From: Phycisphaerales bacterium
GTDB lineage: Bacteria; Planctomycetota; Phycisphaerae; Phycisphaerales; UBA1924
DNA: 64,000 nt
Assembly (NCBI GenBank): GCA_020846975.1
Contig: JADLCX010000037.1
Coordinates: 57,288 to 121,287 of the forward strand
Reading direction: 5' to 3'
The position numbers and the translations under genes are program-made. Below, in pieces: positions 52,147-60,329 of this stretch. How positions within the stretch are numbered: position 1 is the stretch's first letter; each line of letters starts with the position of its first letter. Below the pieces are notes generated by a model, which saw nothing but the letters and a program-made list of their open reading frames with translations, was not told the origin of the DNA and ran no database searches.

Positions 52147-53028
52147 ATGAACCTCGTCCCGATACAAGACCTCTCCGATCCCCGCCTGGCGCCCTACGCC
52201 AACATGCGCGATGCCGAGCTTGCCCAGCGCGCCGACCCGCTCGACCCCGCCGCGCACGGCGGCCTGTTCATCGCCGAGGGCGAACTGGTCGTCCAACGGC
52301 TCATCGAGTCATCCTTCCCCACCCAGTCGGTGCTCCTCACGTCCACGCGCCTCGAGGCGATGCGCCCCGCGCTCGCCCGCCTTCCCGCATCCACTCCCGT
52401 CTTCCTGGCCGATCCTCCGCTGCTCTCGCGGATCGTCGGCTTCAACATGCACCGCGGCGTGCTCGCCATCGGTCTTCGCACGCCGCCCGCGCCGCTCGAT
52501 CCGCTCCTCGACCTGCCCGGCCCCCTGCTCGTTCTCGAAGACCTCACCAACCACGATAACCTCGGCGGCATCTTCCGCAACGCCGCCGCGCTCGGGGGGC
52601 CCGGGTGCGCCGTCCTGCTCAGCCCGCGCTGCGCCGACCCTCTCTACCGCAAGTCCCTCCGCGTCTCGATGGGCCACATCCTTTCCATCCCCTTCGCTCG
52701 CCTGGCCGACTGGCCCGGCGATCTTGCCCGCATCACCGCGGCCGGATTCGACACGCTGGCCATGACGCTCGCCCCGGGTTCGATCGACCTCGAAACCGCC
52801 GCCACCGTCAATCGCCATCGCCGCGCCGCCATCGTCCTCGGCACCGAGGGGGTCGGGCTCTCCCCGGCGGCTCTCACCGCGTGCGTCCGGCGGGTCCGGA
52901 TCGACATGCGCCCAACCCCGGAGGGCCGAATCATCGACTCCCTCAATGTCGCCATGGCGGCGGGAATCGCCCTCTACCGGCTGGGAAAGCCCGAAGTGCG
53001 CGTCCCAAGTGAACAAAGTTTGTTCTGA
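52147..53028 (+). CDS. TrmH/SpoU-family RNA 2'-O-methyltransferase
   Basis: 293 residues from the ATG at 52147. An N-terminal substrate-binding domain (HGGLFIAEGELVVQRLIESS) precedes the SPOUT knot. The three SpoU motifs are LEDLTNHDNLGGIFRNAAAL, AIVLGTEGVGLSPAAL and VRIDMRPTPEGRIIDSLNVA. The last has an unusual eight-residue insert (PTPEGRII) before SLNVA. Such enzymes methylate ribose in rRNA or tRNA; the target cannot be named from sequence alone. Confidence 0.9.
   Translation: MNLVPIQDLSDPRLAPYANMRDAELAQRADPLDPAAHGGLFIAEGELVVQRLIESSFPTQSVLLTSTRLEAMRPALARLPASTPVFLADPPLLSRIVGFNMHRGVLAIGLRTPPAPLDPLLDLPGPLLVLEDLTNHDNLGGIFRNAAALGGPGCAVLLSPRCADPLYRKSLRVSMGHILSIPFARLADWPGDLARITAAGFDTLAMTLAPGSIDLETAATVNRHRRAAIVLGTEGVGLSPAALTACVRRVRIDMRPTPEGRIIDSLNVAMAAGIALYRLGKPEVRVPSEQSLF
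53011..53025. promoter_or_regulatory. 15-base palindrome upstream of the thioredoxin-like genes
   Basis: GAACAAA-G-TTTGTTC: seven-base arms around one base, overlapping the last codons of the SpoU-type gene and 125 bases before the next start. A TAGAAT lies between it and that start. It has the shape of an operator; no known regulator fits. Confidence 0.35.
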
Positions 53029-53149
53029 GCCGTCCAAACAGGTGCGTCTGATGAACCGTGTCCCTGTAGAATATGGTGGGGTTGGGTCCAGTTTGGGGTA
53101 TGACTGCGCGCGGGGCTCTCCCGCGACGCCGTCCGGAGAACCGTGCATC

Positions 53150-54484
53150 ATGGTCAGTCTGCGTCAGCGTTCCGGGGGTTCGATGCTCATCAACACAACC
53201 TGCGCCGTCGCGGCGGCGCTCGCGCTCGCCGGCGGCGCGCTGGCCCAGCCCAAGTCGGCGGTCCGCATCGAAGGCTCCGGCGCTCACCGCGCCGAGTGCG
53301 ACGCGATGCAGCTCAAGCCGTTCGACGCCGCGCTGTGGGAATCGCTCAGCAACTGGTCCGGCACGGCGCCGACCGCCGACTCCACCAAGGAGAAGGTGAT
53401 CCTGCTGTTCACCTGGGCGGGCTGGAACAAGAACACCTTCAGCGCGGTGCGCGTCGCCGAGGCCGCGCACAAGAAGTGGGCCGACAAGGGCCTTGTCACC
53501 ATCGGCATCCACAACCCCCGCGACTTCGCATCCGCGGCCGAGGCCGCCAAGTCCATCGGCGTCACCTTCCCCTACGCCGCCGACGAGCAGGGCAAGGTTC
53601 GCGCCGCGCTCAAGGTCGATGGCGACCCGGACTTTTACATCGTCGATCGCGCCGGCAACATGCGCTTCGCCGACGTCGAGACCTCCGGCGTCGAGCACGC
53701 CGTCGAACTCCTCGTCGGCGAGACCGCCGAGCAGGCCGCGGCCGTTCCCGAGTCCCTCAAGACCGCGGCCAAGGTCAAGATGGTCGAGGCCACCAAGACC
53801 GACGACACCAAAGGCCTGGTCAAGCCCGGCCAGCCGCTGACCGTCACCTTCCCCGACCCGCCCGAGGAGGCCTACGCCGCCGCCGACTGGCCCCACTTCG
53901 TGGACACCACCGGCCTCAACGACTACGACCAGCTCGCGAAGAAGATCAAGCAGGAGAAGCCCGTGGGTGAACTGCCCGAGGAGGGGTGGGCGACCGCCAA
54001 GCCCGTGACCCGCGGGCGCATCACCGCCGTCTACATGTTCGACCCGCTCGACGAGGACTGGCTATCGCAGATCCCCGTCATGAACCGGGCGCAGGACGCA
54101 TGGCAGCGCGATGTCGTGGTGGTGGGAATGCCCCTGCCCAACCCCGACAAGCGCAACCAGCTCCAGAGCGAGGAGGATCGGGCCAAGTACGACACCGAGC
54201 GGCTCAACGCGGCCAAGAGCATCGTCGGGTCGCGCACGGTCAACCACGCCGTCGTGACCTCCACGGGCGGTTTCGCGACCATCGACAAGTGGATGGCCTT
54301 CGCAAACTCCGGCCGCAAACTGGGCGTCGTGGTCCTCCTGAGTTCGGACGGCAAGGTGCGCTGGCTCGGCAACCCGCACCTCGACAACTTCCGGCCCGCG
54401 CTCGATCAGATGGTGCGCGTGGACCCGGGCGTCAGAGCCCGCCGCCGCGCCGAAGAAGCCCGGGCCAAGATTGAGAACCGCTAA
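53150..54484 (+). CDS. Exported thioredoxin-like protein lacking the CxxC site (tandem copy 1)
   Basis: 444 residues from the ATG at 53150 (GGAGA upstream; ATG at 53183 is an alternative). The signal peptide contains MLINTTCAVAAALALAGGAL. Two thioredoxin-like halves are visible: VILLFTWAGWNKNTFSAVRV near 80-100 with YIVDRAGNMRFADVE, and a C-terminal one with VYMFDPLDEDWLSQIP and VVLLSSDGKVRWLGNPHLDN. Neither has WCxxC: the first reads GWNKNT. It cannot be a classical disulfide enzyme; binding or scaffolding is an inference. The next gene is its paralogue (IVDRAG and LSSDG...RW.GNP motifs shared), 34 bases on. Confidence 0.75.
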   Translation: MVSLRQRSGGSMLINTTCAVAAALALAGGALAQPKSAVRIEGSGAHRAECDAMQLKPFDAALWESLSNWSGTAPTADSTKEKVILLFTWAGWNKNTFSAVRVAEAAHKKWADKGLVTIGIHNPRDFASAAEAAKSIGVTFPYAADEQGKVRAALKVDGDPDFYIVDRAGNMRFADVETSGVEHAVELLVGETAEQAAAVPESLKTAAKVKMVEATKTDDTKGLVKPGQPLTVTFPDPPEEAYAAADWPHFVDTTGLNDYDQLAKKIKQEKPVGELPEEGWATAKPVTRGRITAVYMFDPLDEDWLSQIPVMNRAQDAWQRDVVVVGMPLPNPDKRNQLQSEEDRAKYDTERLNAAKSIVGSRTVNHAVVTSTGGFATIDKWMAFANSGRKLGVVVLLSSDGKVRWLGNPHLDNFRPALDQMVRVDPGVRARRRAEEARAKIENR

Positions 54485-54518
54485 GCCCCCCCGACCTTCT
54501 CGCCGACAGGAACCCGCC

Positions 54519-55694
54519 ATGACCATGCTCCGCTCCATGATTGTCGCCGCGGCCGCGCTCGGCGCGGCTCCCCTTCACGGGCTCGCCCAGCCCGAGGTCA
54601 AGCTCGAGGGCCAGGGCAACTCGCGCCGGGCCAACTCGCGCGCCAAGATCGACGCGATCCAGAACAAGCCCTTCGACACCGGATTGCTCGGCAAACTCAG
54701 CCAGTGGAACGGAACGGCGCTGACGGCCGAGTCCATGAAGGGCAAGGTGGTCGTGTTCGTCACCTGGGCGAGCTGGTACAAGACCAGCCTCGACGCGATG
54801 AAAACCGCGCAGCGCGTCGCTGACGCGGGGGTTGGCGAGGGCGGGAGCGACAAGGGCGTGATCGTCGTCGGCGTGCACCACACCAAGGGCTTCGAGAAGG
54901 CCGCCGAGGCCGCAACGGCCGCGGGCGTGACCTTCGCCTACGCGCTCGACACCGACAACAAGTTCCGCGAGGCCCTGTTCAGCACGCAGGACCCGGACTT
55001 CTACCTCGTCGATCGCGCCGGCAACCTCCGCTACGCTGATGTCGAGACCACCTCGGTCGAAGACGCCGCGGCGTACCTCGCCGGAGAGACCGCCGAGGCC
55101 GCGGCCGCGTTCAAGCCCGAAGCGCCCAAGCCCGAGCAGGGCAAGGCCGCCGACGGCGAGGTCAAGCTCGCGAACTACACGCAACCCGACGCCGCGGAGT
55201 ACAAGTCCGCCAAGTGGCCCGCCCACAACAAGAGCGAACTGCACGCGGGCGACTTCCAGGGCAAGCCCCTTCCCAAGCCGCTCGGCAAGGAGAAGTTCAT
55301 CGACAACGCCAAGCCCGACCGCACCGGCAAGGTCACGGTCCTGGACTTCTGGGCGACCTGGTGCGGCCCGTGCAAGATGGCGATGCCCAAGCTCGACAAG
55401 CTGCACAAGGAGAGCAAGGACGTGGTCGTGATCGGGATCAGCAATGAGCCGGAGAACACAATCAAGACCTTCCTCAAGAAGAGCAAGCACGCGTACGCGC
55501 AGGCCACCGATCAGACCTCGACGGTCAACAACGCCCTCAAGATCCAGGGCATCCCTCACGTGGTCGTGCTCTCGAGCGACGGCACCATCCGCTGGCAGGG
55601 CAACCCGCTGCAGCCCGACTTCGATCAGGTCGTCAAGTCGGTCGTGGAGGCCGATCCGGGCGTGAAGGCCCGCCGCGCCGCGGAATCCAAGTGA
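54519..55694 (+). CDS. Exported TlpA-like double-thioredoxin protein with one active site (tandem copy 2)
   Basis: 391 residues from the ATG at 54519. Signal peptide MTMLRSMIVAAAALGAAPLH then GLAQ. The first thioredoxin-like half (VVVFVTWASWYKTSLDAMKT; FYLVDRAGNLRYADVETTSV) lacks the CxxC. The second half has the complete site, VLDFWATWCGPCKMAMPKLD, near residue 285, followed by IQGIPHVVVLSSDGTIRWQG with the cis-Pro. It should reduce or exchange disulfides outside the cytoplasm. Together with copy 1 it forms a two-gene operon made by duplication; copy 1 has lost both sites. Confidence 0.85.
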   Translation: MTMLRSMIVAAAALGAAPLHGLAQPEVKLEGQGNSRRANSRAKIDAIQNKPFDTGLLGKLSQWNGTALTAESMKGKVVVFVTWASWYKTSLDAMKTAQRVADAGVGEGGSDKGVIVVGVHHTKGFEKAAEAATAAGVTFAYALDTDNKFREALFSTQDPDFYLVDRAGNLRYADVETTSVEDAAAYLAGETAEAAAAFKPEAPKPEQGKAADGEVKLANYTQPDAAEYKSAKWPAHNKSELHAGDFQGKPLPKPLGKEKFIDNAKPDRTGKVTVLDFWATWCGPCKMAMPKLDKLHKESKDVVVIGISNEPENTIKTFLKKSKHAYAQATDQTSTVNNALKIQGIPHVVVLSSDGTIRWQGNPLQPDFDQVVKSVVEADPGVKARRAAESK

Positions 55695-55787
55695 CGCCGA
55701 CCCTCCACAGGGCTATCGTTGTGCTCGGGCGATTCCGGCCGAAAGCCGGACAGTTCGACCGCCGATAAGACCGGCGGATGACAAGTC

Positions 55788-55861
55788 GGGCTTGTAGCTC
55801 AGTTGGCTAGAGCGCACCCCTGATAAGGGTGAGGTCCGCAGTTCGACTCTGCGCAGGCCCA
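55788..55861 (+). tRNA. tRNA-Ile (GAT anticodon)
   Basis: 74 bases: acceptor GGGCTTG/CAGGCCC with A73, D arm GCTCAGTTGGCTAGAGC, anticodon arm CACCC-CTGATAA-GGGTG with anticodon GAT, T arm GCAG-TTCGACT-CTGC. CCA is not encoded. It does not sit in an rRNA operon here. Confidence 0.96.
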
Positions 55862-55916
55862 TTGGATTTTCTCCACCCACCGACCCCGGCGATTGATCGT
55901 CGGGGTCGCGTCGTTT

Positions 55917-57641
55917 TCACGAACCCTTGTCGGCGGCCTTCGCGCCAGGCTTGGCCGGCACGGCCGGCTCAAAGCGCCAGCGACGCCAGATCTTCTCGTA
56001 GGCTGCGAGGCCCTTGCGGCAGCCCTCGTCCCAGTTGGCGACCAGTTCGTAGCCTTCGAGCGCTTCGGGGTCGATGTCGATCTCCGCGCCCTGGGCTTTG
56101 CGCTTCCAGGCCTTCATGCGCGTCGCGAGCTCGATCGGCAGCGCCTCGTACAGGAAGCACTGCGGGATCCACGTGACCGCGGCCTCGAAGCTCCCAACCT
56201 CATCGCTCGGCGACCACTGTTCCATGAACCGGCCGGCCGCGGCCTTGTGGTTCTCGAGCGCGGCATCGAAGCCGAACGACTTGGCGAAGTCCTCCATCGG
56301 CTTGACGCCGCGGAAGTCGTCTCTCGCGGCGATGAGGTGGCCGAGCCACGCCCCCCCGTCGAGGTAGAGGTCTTCGGCCTTCTGGCAACCGGCGGGCATC
56401 GACTCGCGGATCGCGGCGACATGCTTGGCCGCCTCGGCTTCGATGAGCTTGATGACCTCGCGGGCTCGCGACTGGACCGCGTCCGAAGGTGCGTGATCAT
56501 CCTCGAACGGGGCCTCGCCCGTGAGCGGGCCGGGCTCGGAGAGGATGCGTCCGAGCAGTTCCCGCGCGCCGGCGTACCAGACCGGCGCGACGTAGTCGTA
56601 CTCGTCCACGGGCTTGGGCGTGAGGATCGATTCGACGCACGCGAGCGTCTCGGCGGGGTCGTCGGTGCGAACACCGACGAGGTAGTCGATGCACTCGGAG
56701 ACTCGCACGGGGTTCGGGTAGTCGTTGAACGCGCGGAGGGCGCGGAGCCGCACCATGCGGTTGCCCGCGGCCTTCTGCGCGTCGAGCTCGCTCACGGCCG
56801 CGGAGAACGGGACGATGCCGTTCTTGACTCCGTGCACGAACACCACGGGGACGCTGGACTTGACGATCTTGAAGTCTTCGGGCAGACCGCAGCCGTAGGC
56901 GACCGCGCCGTCGCACAGCGCGGGGAAGAGCCCCGCGAACGAGACGACGAAGGCTCCGCCCCCGCCCGTGCCATAAAGGAACACGCGCCGGCCGGGCATG
57001 GTGCGGGTGAGTTCGAGGACAAAGTCCCGGAAGCGAACCGCGGCCGCGCCGGTGGCCGGGAAGGTGCGACGCTCGGGCGCGCGGGCCTCGCCGCCGGGAC
57101 CGTCCGGGCTGACGACAATGCAGGTGGGCCGGAAGATGCGCGATGGGTCGGGCGGGACGGCGGCCTCGGCGCCACCGTCAGCACGCGAAACGGAGAAGGC
57201 GTGGCTGCCGATGCCCCAGCGGAAGTCGGCGTTGGCCGGGTGGCAGATGACGACGATGTCGTAGCCCGCGTTCCCGTCGGGCTTGTAAGTGATCGGGATG
57301 GAGTAGGCGTAGCGCAGGCCGTCGGCGGAGCGCCAGGCGTACGTCTTCCCGGCCTCGACATCGCGCGCGGGGGCCTTTCGCGGCGGGTCGGTCTCGAGCC
57401 ACGAATCGGGAGAGGGAACGAAGCCTTCATCCGGCGCGGCCTCGGGATCGTCGTCGGATGGATCGGGCTGGTCGTCGGGTTCGGGCGGCGCTGCGGGCTG
57501 AGGGGCGGCGGGCTTGTCGCCGGGCTTGTCGGGGCGCGGGCGGCCGAAGGTGGGCTGCGCGTGCGCGGTGTGCACGAGCAGGGCCGAGAGCAGAATGGTG
57601 ACGAGCGTTTGGCGGACCATGGTGTGGCTCTTGCGAGACAT
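55917..57641 (-). CDS. Exported alpha/beta-hydrolase-fold protein, probably catalytically inactive
   Basis: 574 residues; starts at 57641 or, with a tighter signal peptide (MVRQTLVTILLSALLVHTAH), at 57620. An acidic Pro-rich linker precedes the hydrolase-like part: YAYSIPITYKPDGNAGYDIV, then GRRVFLYGTGGGGAFVVSFA where the nucleophile elbow G-x-S-x-G would be. Here it reads G-T-G-G-G, so the serine is absent. The acid position in VVFVHGVKNGIVPFSAA is Asn instead of Asp (HGxxDxxVP). I therefore read it as a pseudo-enzyme, with about 230 C-terminal helical residues (VIKLIEAEAAKHVAAIRESM) of unknown role. It lies downstream of the terpene-cyclase-fold gene on the same strand. Confidence 0.65.
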   Translation of the reverse strand: MSRKSHTMVRQTLVTILLSALLVHTAHAQPTFGRPRPDKPGDKPAAPQPAAPPEPDDQPDPSDDDPEAAPDEGFVPSPDSWLETDPPRKAPARDVEAGKTYAWRSADGLRYAYSIPITYKPDGNAGYDIVVICHPANADFRWGIGSHAFSVSRADGGAEAAVPPDPSRIFRPTCIVVSPDGPGGEARAPERRTFPATGAAAVRFRDFVLELTRTMPGRRVFLYGTGGGGAFVVSFAGLFPALCDGAVAYGCGLPEDFKIVKSSVPVVFVHGVKNGIVPFSAAVSELDAQKAAGNRMVRLRALRAFNDYPNPVRVSECIDYLVGVRTDDPAETLACVESILTPKPVDEYDYVAPVWYAGARELLGRILSEPGPLTGEAPFEDDHAPSDAVQSRAREVIKLIEAEAAKHVAAIRESMPAGCQKAEDLYLDGGAWLGHLIAARDDFRGVKPMEDFAKSFGFDAALENHKAAAGRFMEQWSPSDEVGSFEAAVTWIPQCFLYEALPIELATRMKAWKRKAQGAEIDIDPEALEGYELVANWDEGCRKGLAAYEKIWRRWRFEPAVPAKPGAKAADKGS

Positions 57642-57711
57642 GCGAGCGCTCGTTCGACTCGGACGGGTCGCCGCGCGAGCGAATCGACATCGGCAAGGAT
57701 GCCGATGCCAC

Positions 57712-58938
57712 TCAGGGCGCGGCGTTGCGCAGGGCGAGGAGGGCGTAGGCGGTGATGAGCACGGGGTTGTCTTCCATCCATCGCTTGTCGAGGCTCTTGA
57801 ACGAGCCGTCGGGGTTCTGGAGCTCGGCGAGGCGGTCGATCAGGTCGTTGGCCCAGTCTCGCTTCTCGGTCCTGGTGACGGGCTTGCCATCGGCATCCTT
57901 GGAGACCGATGCGACGTCGATCTCGGGCTGGCCCCATGCGTTGAGGCCGCGAGAGAACGTCACGTAGTAATAGTACATGCCGCTGGCGCCAACGCCGGGA
58001 TTCTCCTGAACGGTGTAGTTCTTACGAATCCAGTCGAAGGCGGCACGGACGCGGACATCGTCGCGCGGGAGCGCGGCGTAGAGGTAACTCTTGAACCCGG
58101 CGTAGGTCATCGACCCGTAGGCGCGGAGGCGGGAAACCTTTGTCCCGTCGTCGAGCGATTCCTCGATCATCACCGCCTTGCTCTCGCCGGCGCGCTTGTC
58201 CACCGAGTCGGCGTTCTCGGCGACGGAGTAGACAAAGCCGCCCTGCCTGCTCTTGTCGGCGTAGGGCATGTCGTTGACCTCGTCGAGCATCTGGAGGCGC
58301 TCGAGGAACTTGACGGCCCGCTGCACGGCGGGGTCCTCGGGCGAGACCCCCGAATCCTGCATCGCCTGGAGCATGAACTGGGTGTTGGAGAGGTCGGGTC
58401 GGCCGTGCTTGCCGTAGCCGACACCGCCGTAGTAGGGGTGCGACTTGTCCACGGGCTTGGCGGCGTCGGGGCCGCCCGCGGCGGGGTCGGAACCCTCGCC
58501 GAACTGGATCTTGCGGAGGAAGTCCTGGGCCGCGGGGATGGCGGCATGGGCCTGGGGCGTGTCGGCCTTGCTCAGGGCCGAGAGGCAGATGGAGGTGTTG
58601 TAAGATGGCAGCATCTTGTCATATATGCCTCCATCGGGTTGCTGAAAGTTCAGGATGTACTTGATTCCCAACGCGACGGCGGGGTCCTCGCGCTGGGCTT
58701 TGGGACCCATGAGCATGCCGTGGAGGACCAGGCCGGAGATGGCGGGCAGGTGGGGCTGGGTTGAGCCCTCGGCGGGGACCGACCAGCCGCCGGTGGCCTT
58801 GTCCTGCTTGGTCTTGAGGTAATCGAAGGCTTTCGCGGCGAGCTCGTCGGCCTTTTTTTTGTGCGCCTCGTCGATGGCGAGCGCGGGGGCGGCGATCACG
58901 GCGGAGAGGACGAGTGCGGTGGCGAGCGGTCGAAGCAT
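57712..58938 (-). CDS. Exported prenyltransferase/squalene-cyclase-fold protein
   Basis: 408 residues from the ATG at 58938 (GGGAG upstream; ATG at 58950 is an alternative). Signal peptide MLRPLATALVLSAVIAAPAL. The alpha/alpha toroid repeats are visible: FDYLKTKQDKATGGWSVP, IKYILNFQQPDGGIYDK (a QxxDGG/QW-type motif), and LIDRLAELQNPDGSFKSLDK. Proteins of this group are common in Planctomycetes and lack the catalytic DxDD of squalene-hopene cyclase; none is seen here. Function unknown. A run of eight A on the coding strand (58860-58853) lies just after the signal peptide. Confidence 0.78.
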   Translation of the reverse strand: MLRPLATALVLSAVIAAPALAIDEAHKKKADELAAKAFDYLKTKQDKATGGWSVPAEGSTQPHLPAISGLVLHGMLMGPKAQREDPAVALGIKYILNFQQPDGGIYDKMLPSYNTSICLSALSKADTPQAHAAIPAAQDFLRKIQFGEGSDPAAGGPDAAKPVDKSHPYYGGVGYGKHGRPDLSNTQFMLQAMQDSGVSPEDPAVQRAVKFLERLQMLDEVNDMPYADKSRQGGFVYSVAENADSVDKRAGESKAVMIEESLDDGTKVSRLRAYGSMTYAGFKSYLYAALPRDDVRVRAAFDWIRKNYTVQENPGVGASGMYYYYVTFSRGLNAWGQPEIDVASVSKDADGKPVTRTEKRDWANDLIDRLAELQNPDGSFKSLDKRWMEDNPVLITAYALLALRNAAP

Positions 58939-59172
58939 GGGTTCTCCCATTCGGGGCGGTGGGTGGTTTGTACGGGAAATGTATACCGGCGAGGTCCGCG
59001 AAGAGTGCGGTGGGAGTTGCGGGACCGAGAATCGAGGGTTGTCGCGGGGAATTGGGAGGGGCAGGGTGCGTTTGGCCCGACCGGTGTTACACTCTGTCAG
59101 GAAGAGAGGGCAGAGGCGGAGGCCGGCCCTTGCCCAAGTTCTGCCAAAGTTGTTTTCGGACCGGTCGCGGCG

Positions 59173-60246
59173 TTGGCGTGCGCGAGCCTGGTCGCTTGTG
59201 CGTCGATAGCCTGCGCGGATGTTGATCCGGTGAGCGGGATCGACTTTGTGCGGATCGGGGCGGTGGGGAATGCGCCCTACCAGGCGAGCAACCCGAACGC
59301 CTTCGTCCATAACCGGGGCGGGATTGCGTATGAGTACTCGATCGGGCGATTCGAGGTGACGACGGCGGAGTGGGTTCCGTTCTTCAACGCGGCGTTCCGG
59401 TTGCCGGCGGATCAGAGGATTCCGCACATCGTGGCACCGTCGTTCTGGGGCGCGGCGGGATCGCCGGGGAACTGGACGGTACCGGCGGGGAACGAGCGAC
59501 GGCCGGTGGGGGACATCTCGTGGCGGATGGCGGCGATTTTTTGCAACTGGAACCACAACGGGAGGGGCGCCACGCGCGAGGCGTTCATGTCGGGGGCGTA
59601 CGACGTGGAAAGTTTCGGGTTCGAGAGCGGGGTGCCGAACCTGCGGTTCACGGACCAGCAGGCGCACTCGCCGGGGGCGCGGTACTGGATACCCACGTTT
59701 GATGAACTCTTCAAGGCGAGCCACTTTGATCCGAACGGGAACGGGCCGGGGCAGGCGCGGTGGTGGGAGTACAACAACGCCAGCGACACCGCGCCGGTGT
59801 ACGGAACGCCGGGCGTGCTGGTGAACGGCGTGCTGGCGCAGGCGAACGCGGGGTGGGACAGCGGGGACTATCCGGGGCGTTCGCCGTTTACGGTGCCGCT
59901 CGGGTCGTACGGGGTTCAGAGCCCGTGGGGCTTGCTGGATACGGCGGGGGGGACGACGGAGTGGACGGAGACGGTTACTACCTCAAGCAGTGGTACCCGG
60001 TCTCGGGTGTTTGATGGGTCATTTTGGAGTCATGACGCCGGACAGGCGGTCTTGCTGGATGGACTCCGGGGTCGAGGCGAAGAGTTCCCGCACGTTCCCA
60101 CGTTCGAGTTTGGCGTGCGCCTAGCATCGTCGGTCCCTGCGCCCGGCACAAGCGCCGCTGGGTTGTGTTTGCTGGTTCTCACCGGCGCTCGTCGCAGCAG
60201 GAGACCAGCACAATGCACTCGTTCACAGGAATCGTCCTCGGCGTAG
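59173..60246 (+). CDS. Exported FGE-sulfatase (SUMF1)-like protein with PEP-CTERM-like tail; start uncertain
   Basis: About 357 residues counted from the in-frame TTG at 59173. The frame is open further upstream but has no ATG, GTG or TTG in a sensible place, and the signal-like stretch FGPVAALACASLVACASIAC begins before 59173. The true start may be an unusual codon, or a frameshift may separate it. The body is formylglycine-generating-enzyme-like: YEYSIGRFEVTTAEWVPFFN, PVGDISWRMAAIFCNW, YWIPTFDELFKASHFDPNG, SPWGLLDTAGGTTEWTETV and FGVRLASS. Many such exported planctomycete proteins carry this fold without being true FGE. The tail VPAPGTSAAGLCLLVLTGAR is PEP-CTERM-like, but about 17 residues follow its Arg cluster. 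Confidence 0.75.
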   Translation: MACASLVACASIACADVDPVSGIDFVRIGAVGNAPYQASNPNAFVHNRGGIAYEYSIGRFEVTTAEWVPFFNAAFRLPADQRIPHIVAPSFWGAAGSPGNWTVPAGNERRPVGDISWRMAAIFCNWNHNGRGATREAFMSGAYDVESFGFESGVPNLRFTDQQAHSPGARYWIPTFDELFKASHFDPNGNGPGQARWWEYNNASDTAPVYGTPGVLVNGVLAQANAGWDSGDYPGRSPFTVPLGSYGVQSPWGLLDTAGGTTEWTETVTTSSSGTRSRVFDGSFWSHDAGQAVLLDGLRGRGEEFPHVPTFEFGVRLASSVPAPGTSAAGLCLLVLTGARRSRRPAQCTRSQESSSA

Positions 60247-60305
60247 CCCTCGGCCTGTCGGCCGGTGGCATCAATCCCCGAATCGTCGAACGCACGTGCC
60301 ACTGA
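60213..60305 (+). CDS. Possible 30-residue hydrophobic peptide
   Basis: An ATG at 60213 with AGGAG nine bases upstream opens a short frame: MHSFTGIVLGVALGLSAGG and eleven more residues, ending RTCH. It overlaps the 3' end of the FGE-like gene in another frame and ends in the hairpin at 60300. The start signal is better than average for this window; chance cannot be excluded. Confidence 0.3.
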   Translation: MHSFTGIVLGVALGLSAGGINPRIVERTCH

Positions 60306-60329
60306 CCCGCTCAGGGCAGCGGGTCAGTG
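60300..60329. terminator. Perfect 12-base hairpin between convergent genes
   Basis: CACTGACCCGCT, loop CAGGGC, AGCGGGTCAGTG. It covers the stop codon of the minus-strand peptidase-like gene and lies 54 bases after the plus-strand FGE-like stop. A bidirectional terminator is likely, though no T run follows on either side. Confidence 0.6.

Noticed and set aside
53011..53025. LexA-type operator
   Set aside because: GAAC-N7-GTTC spacing does not match the known LexA boxes; kept only as an unnamed palindrome.
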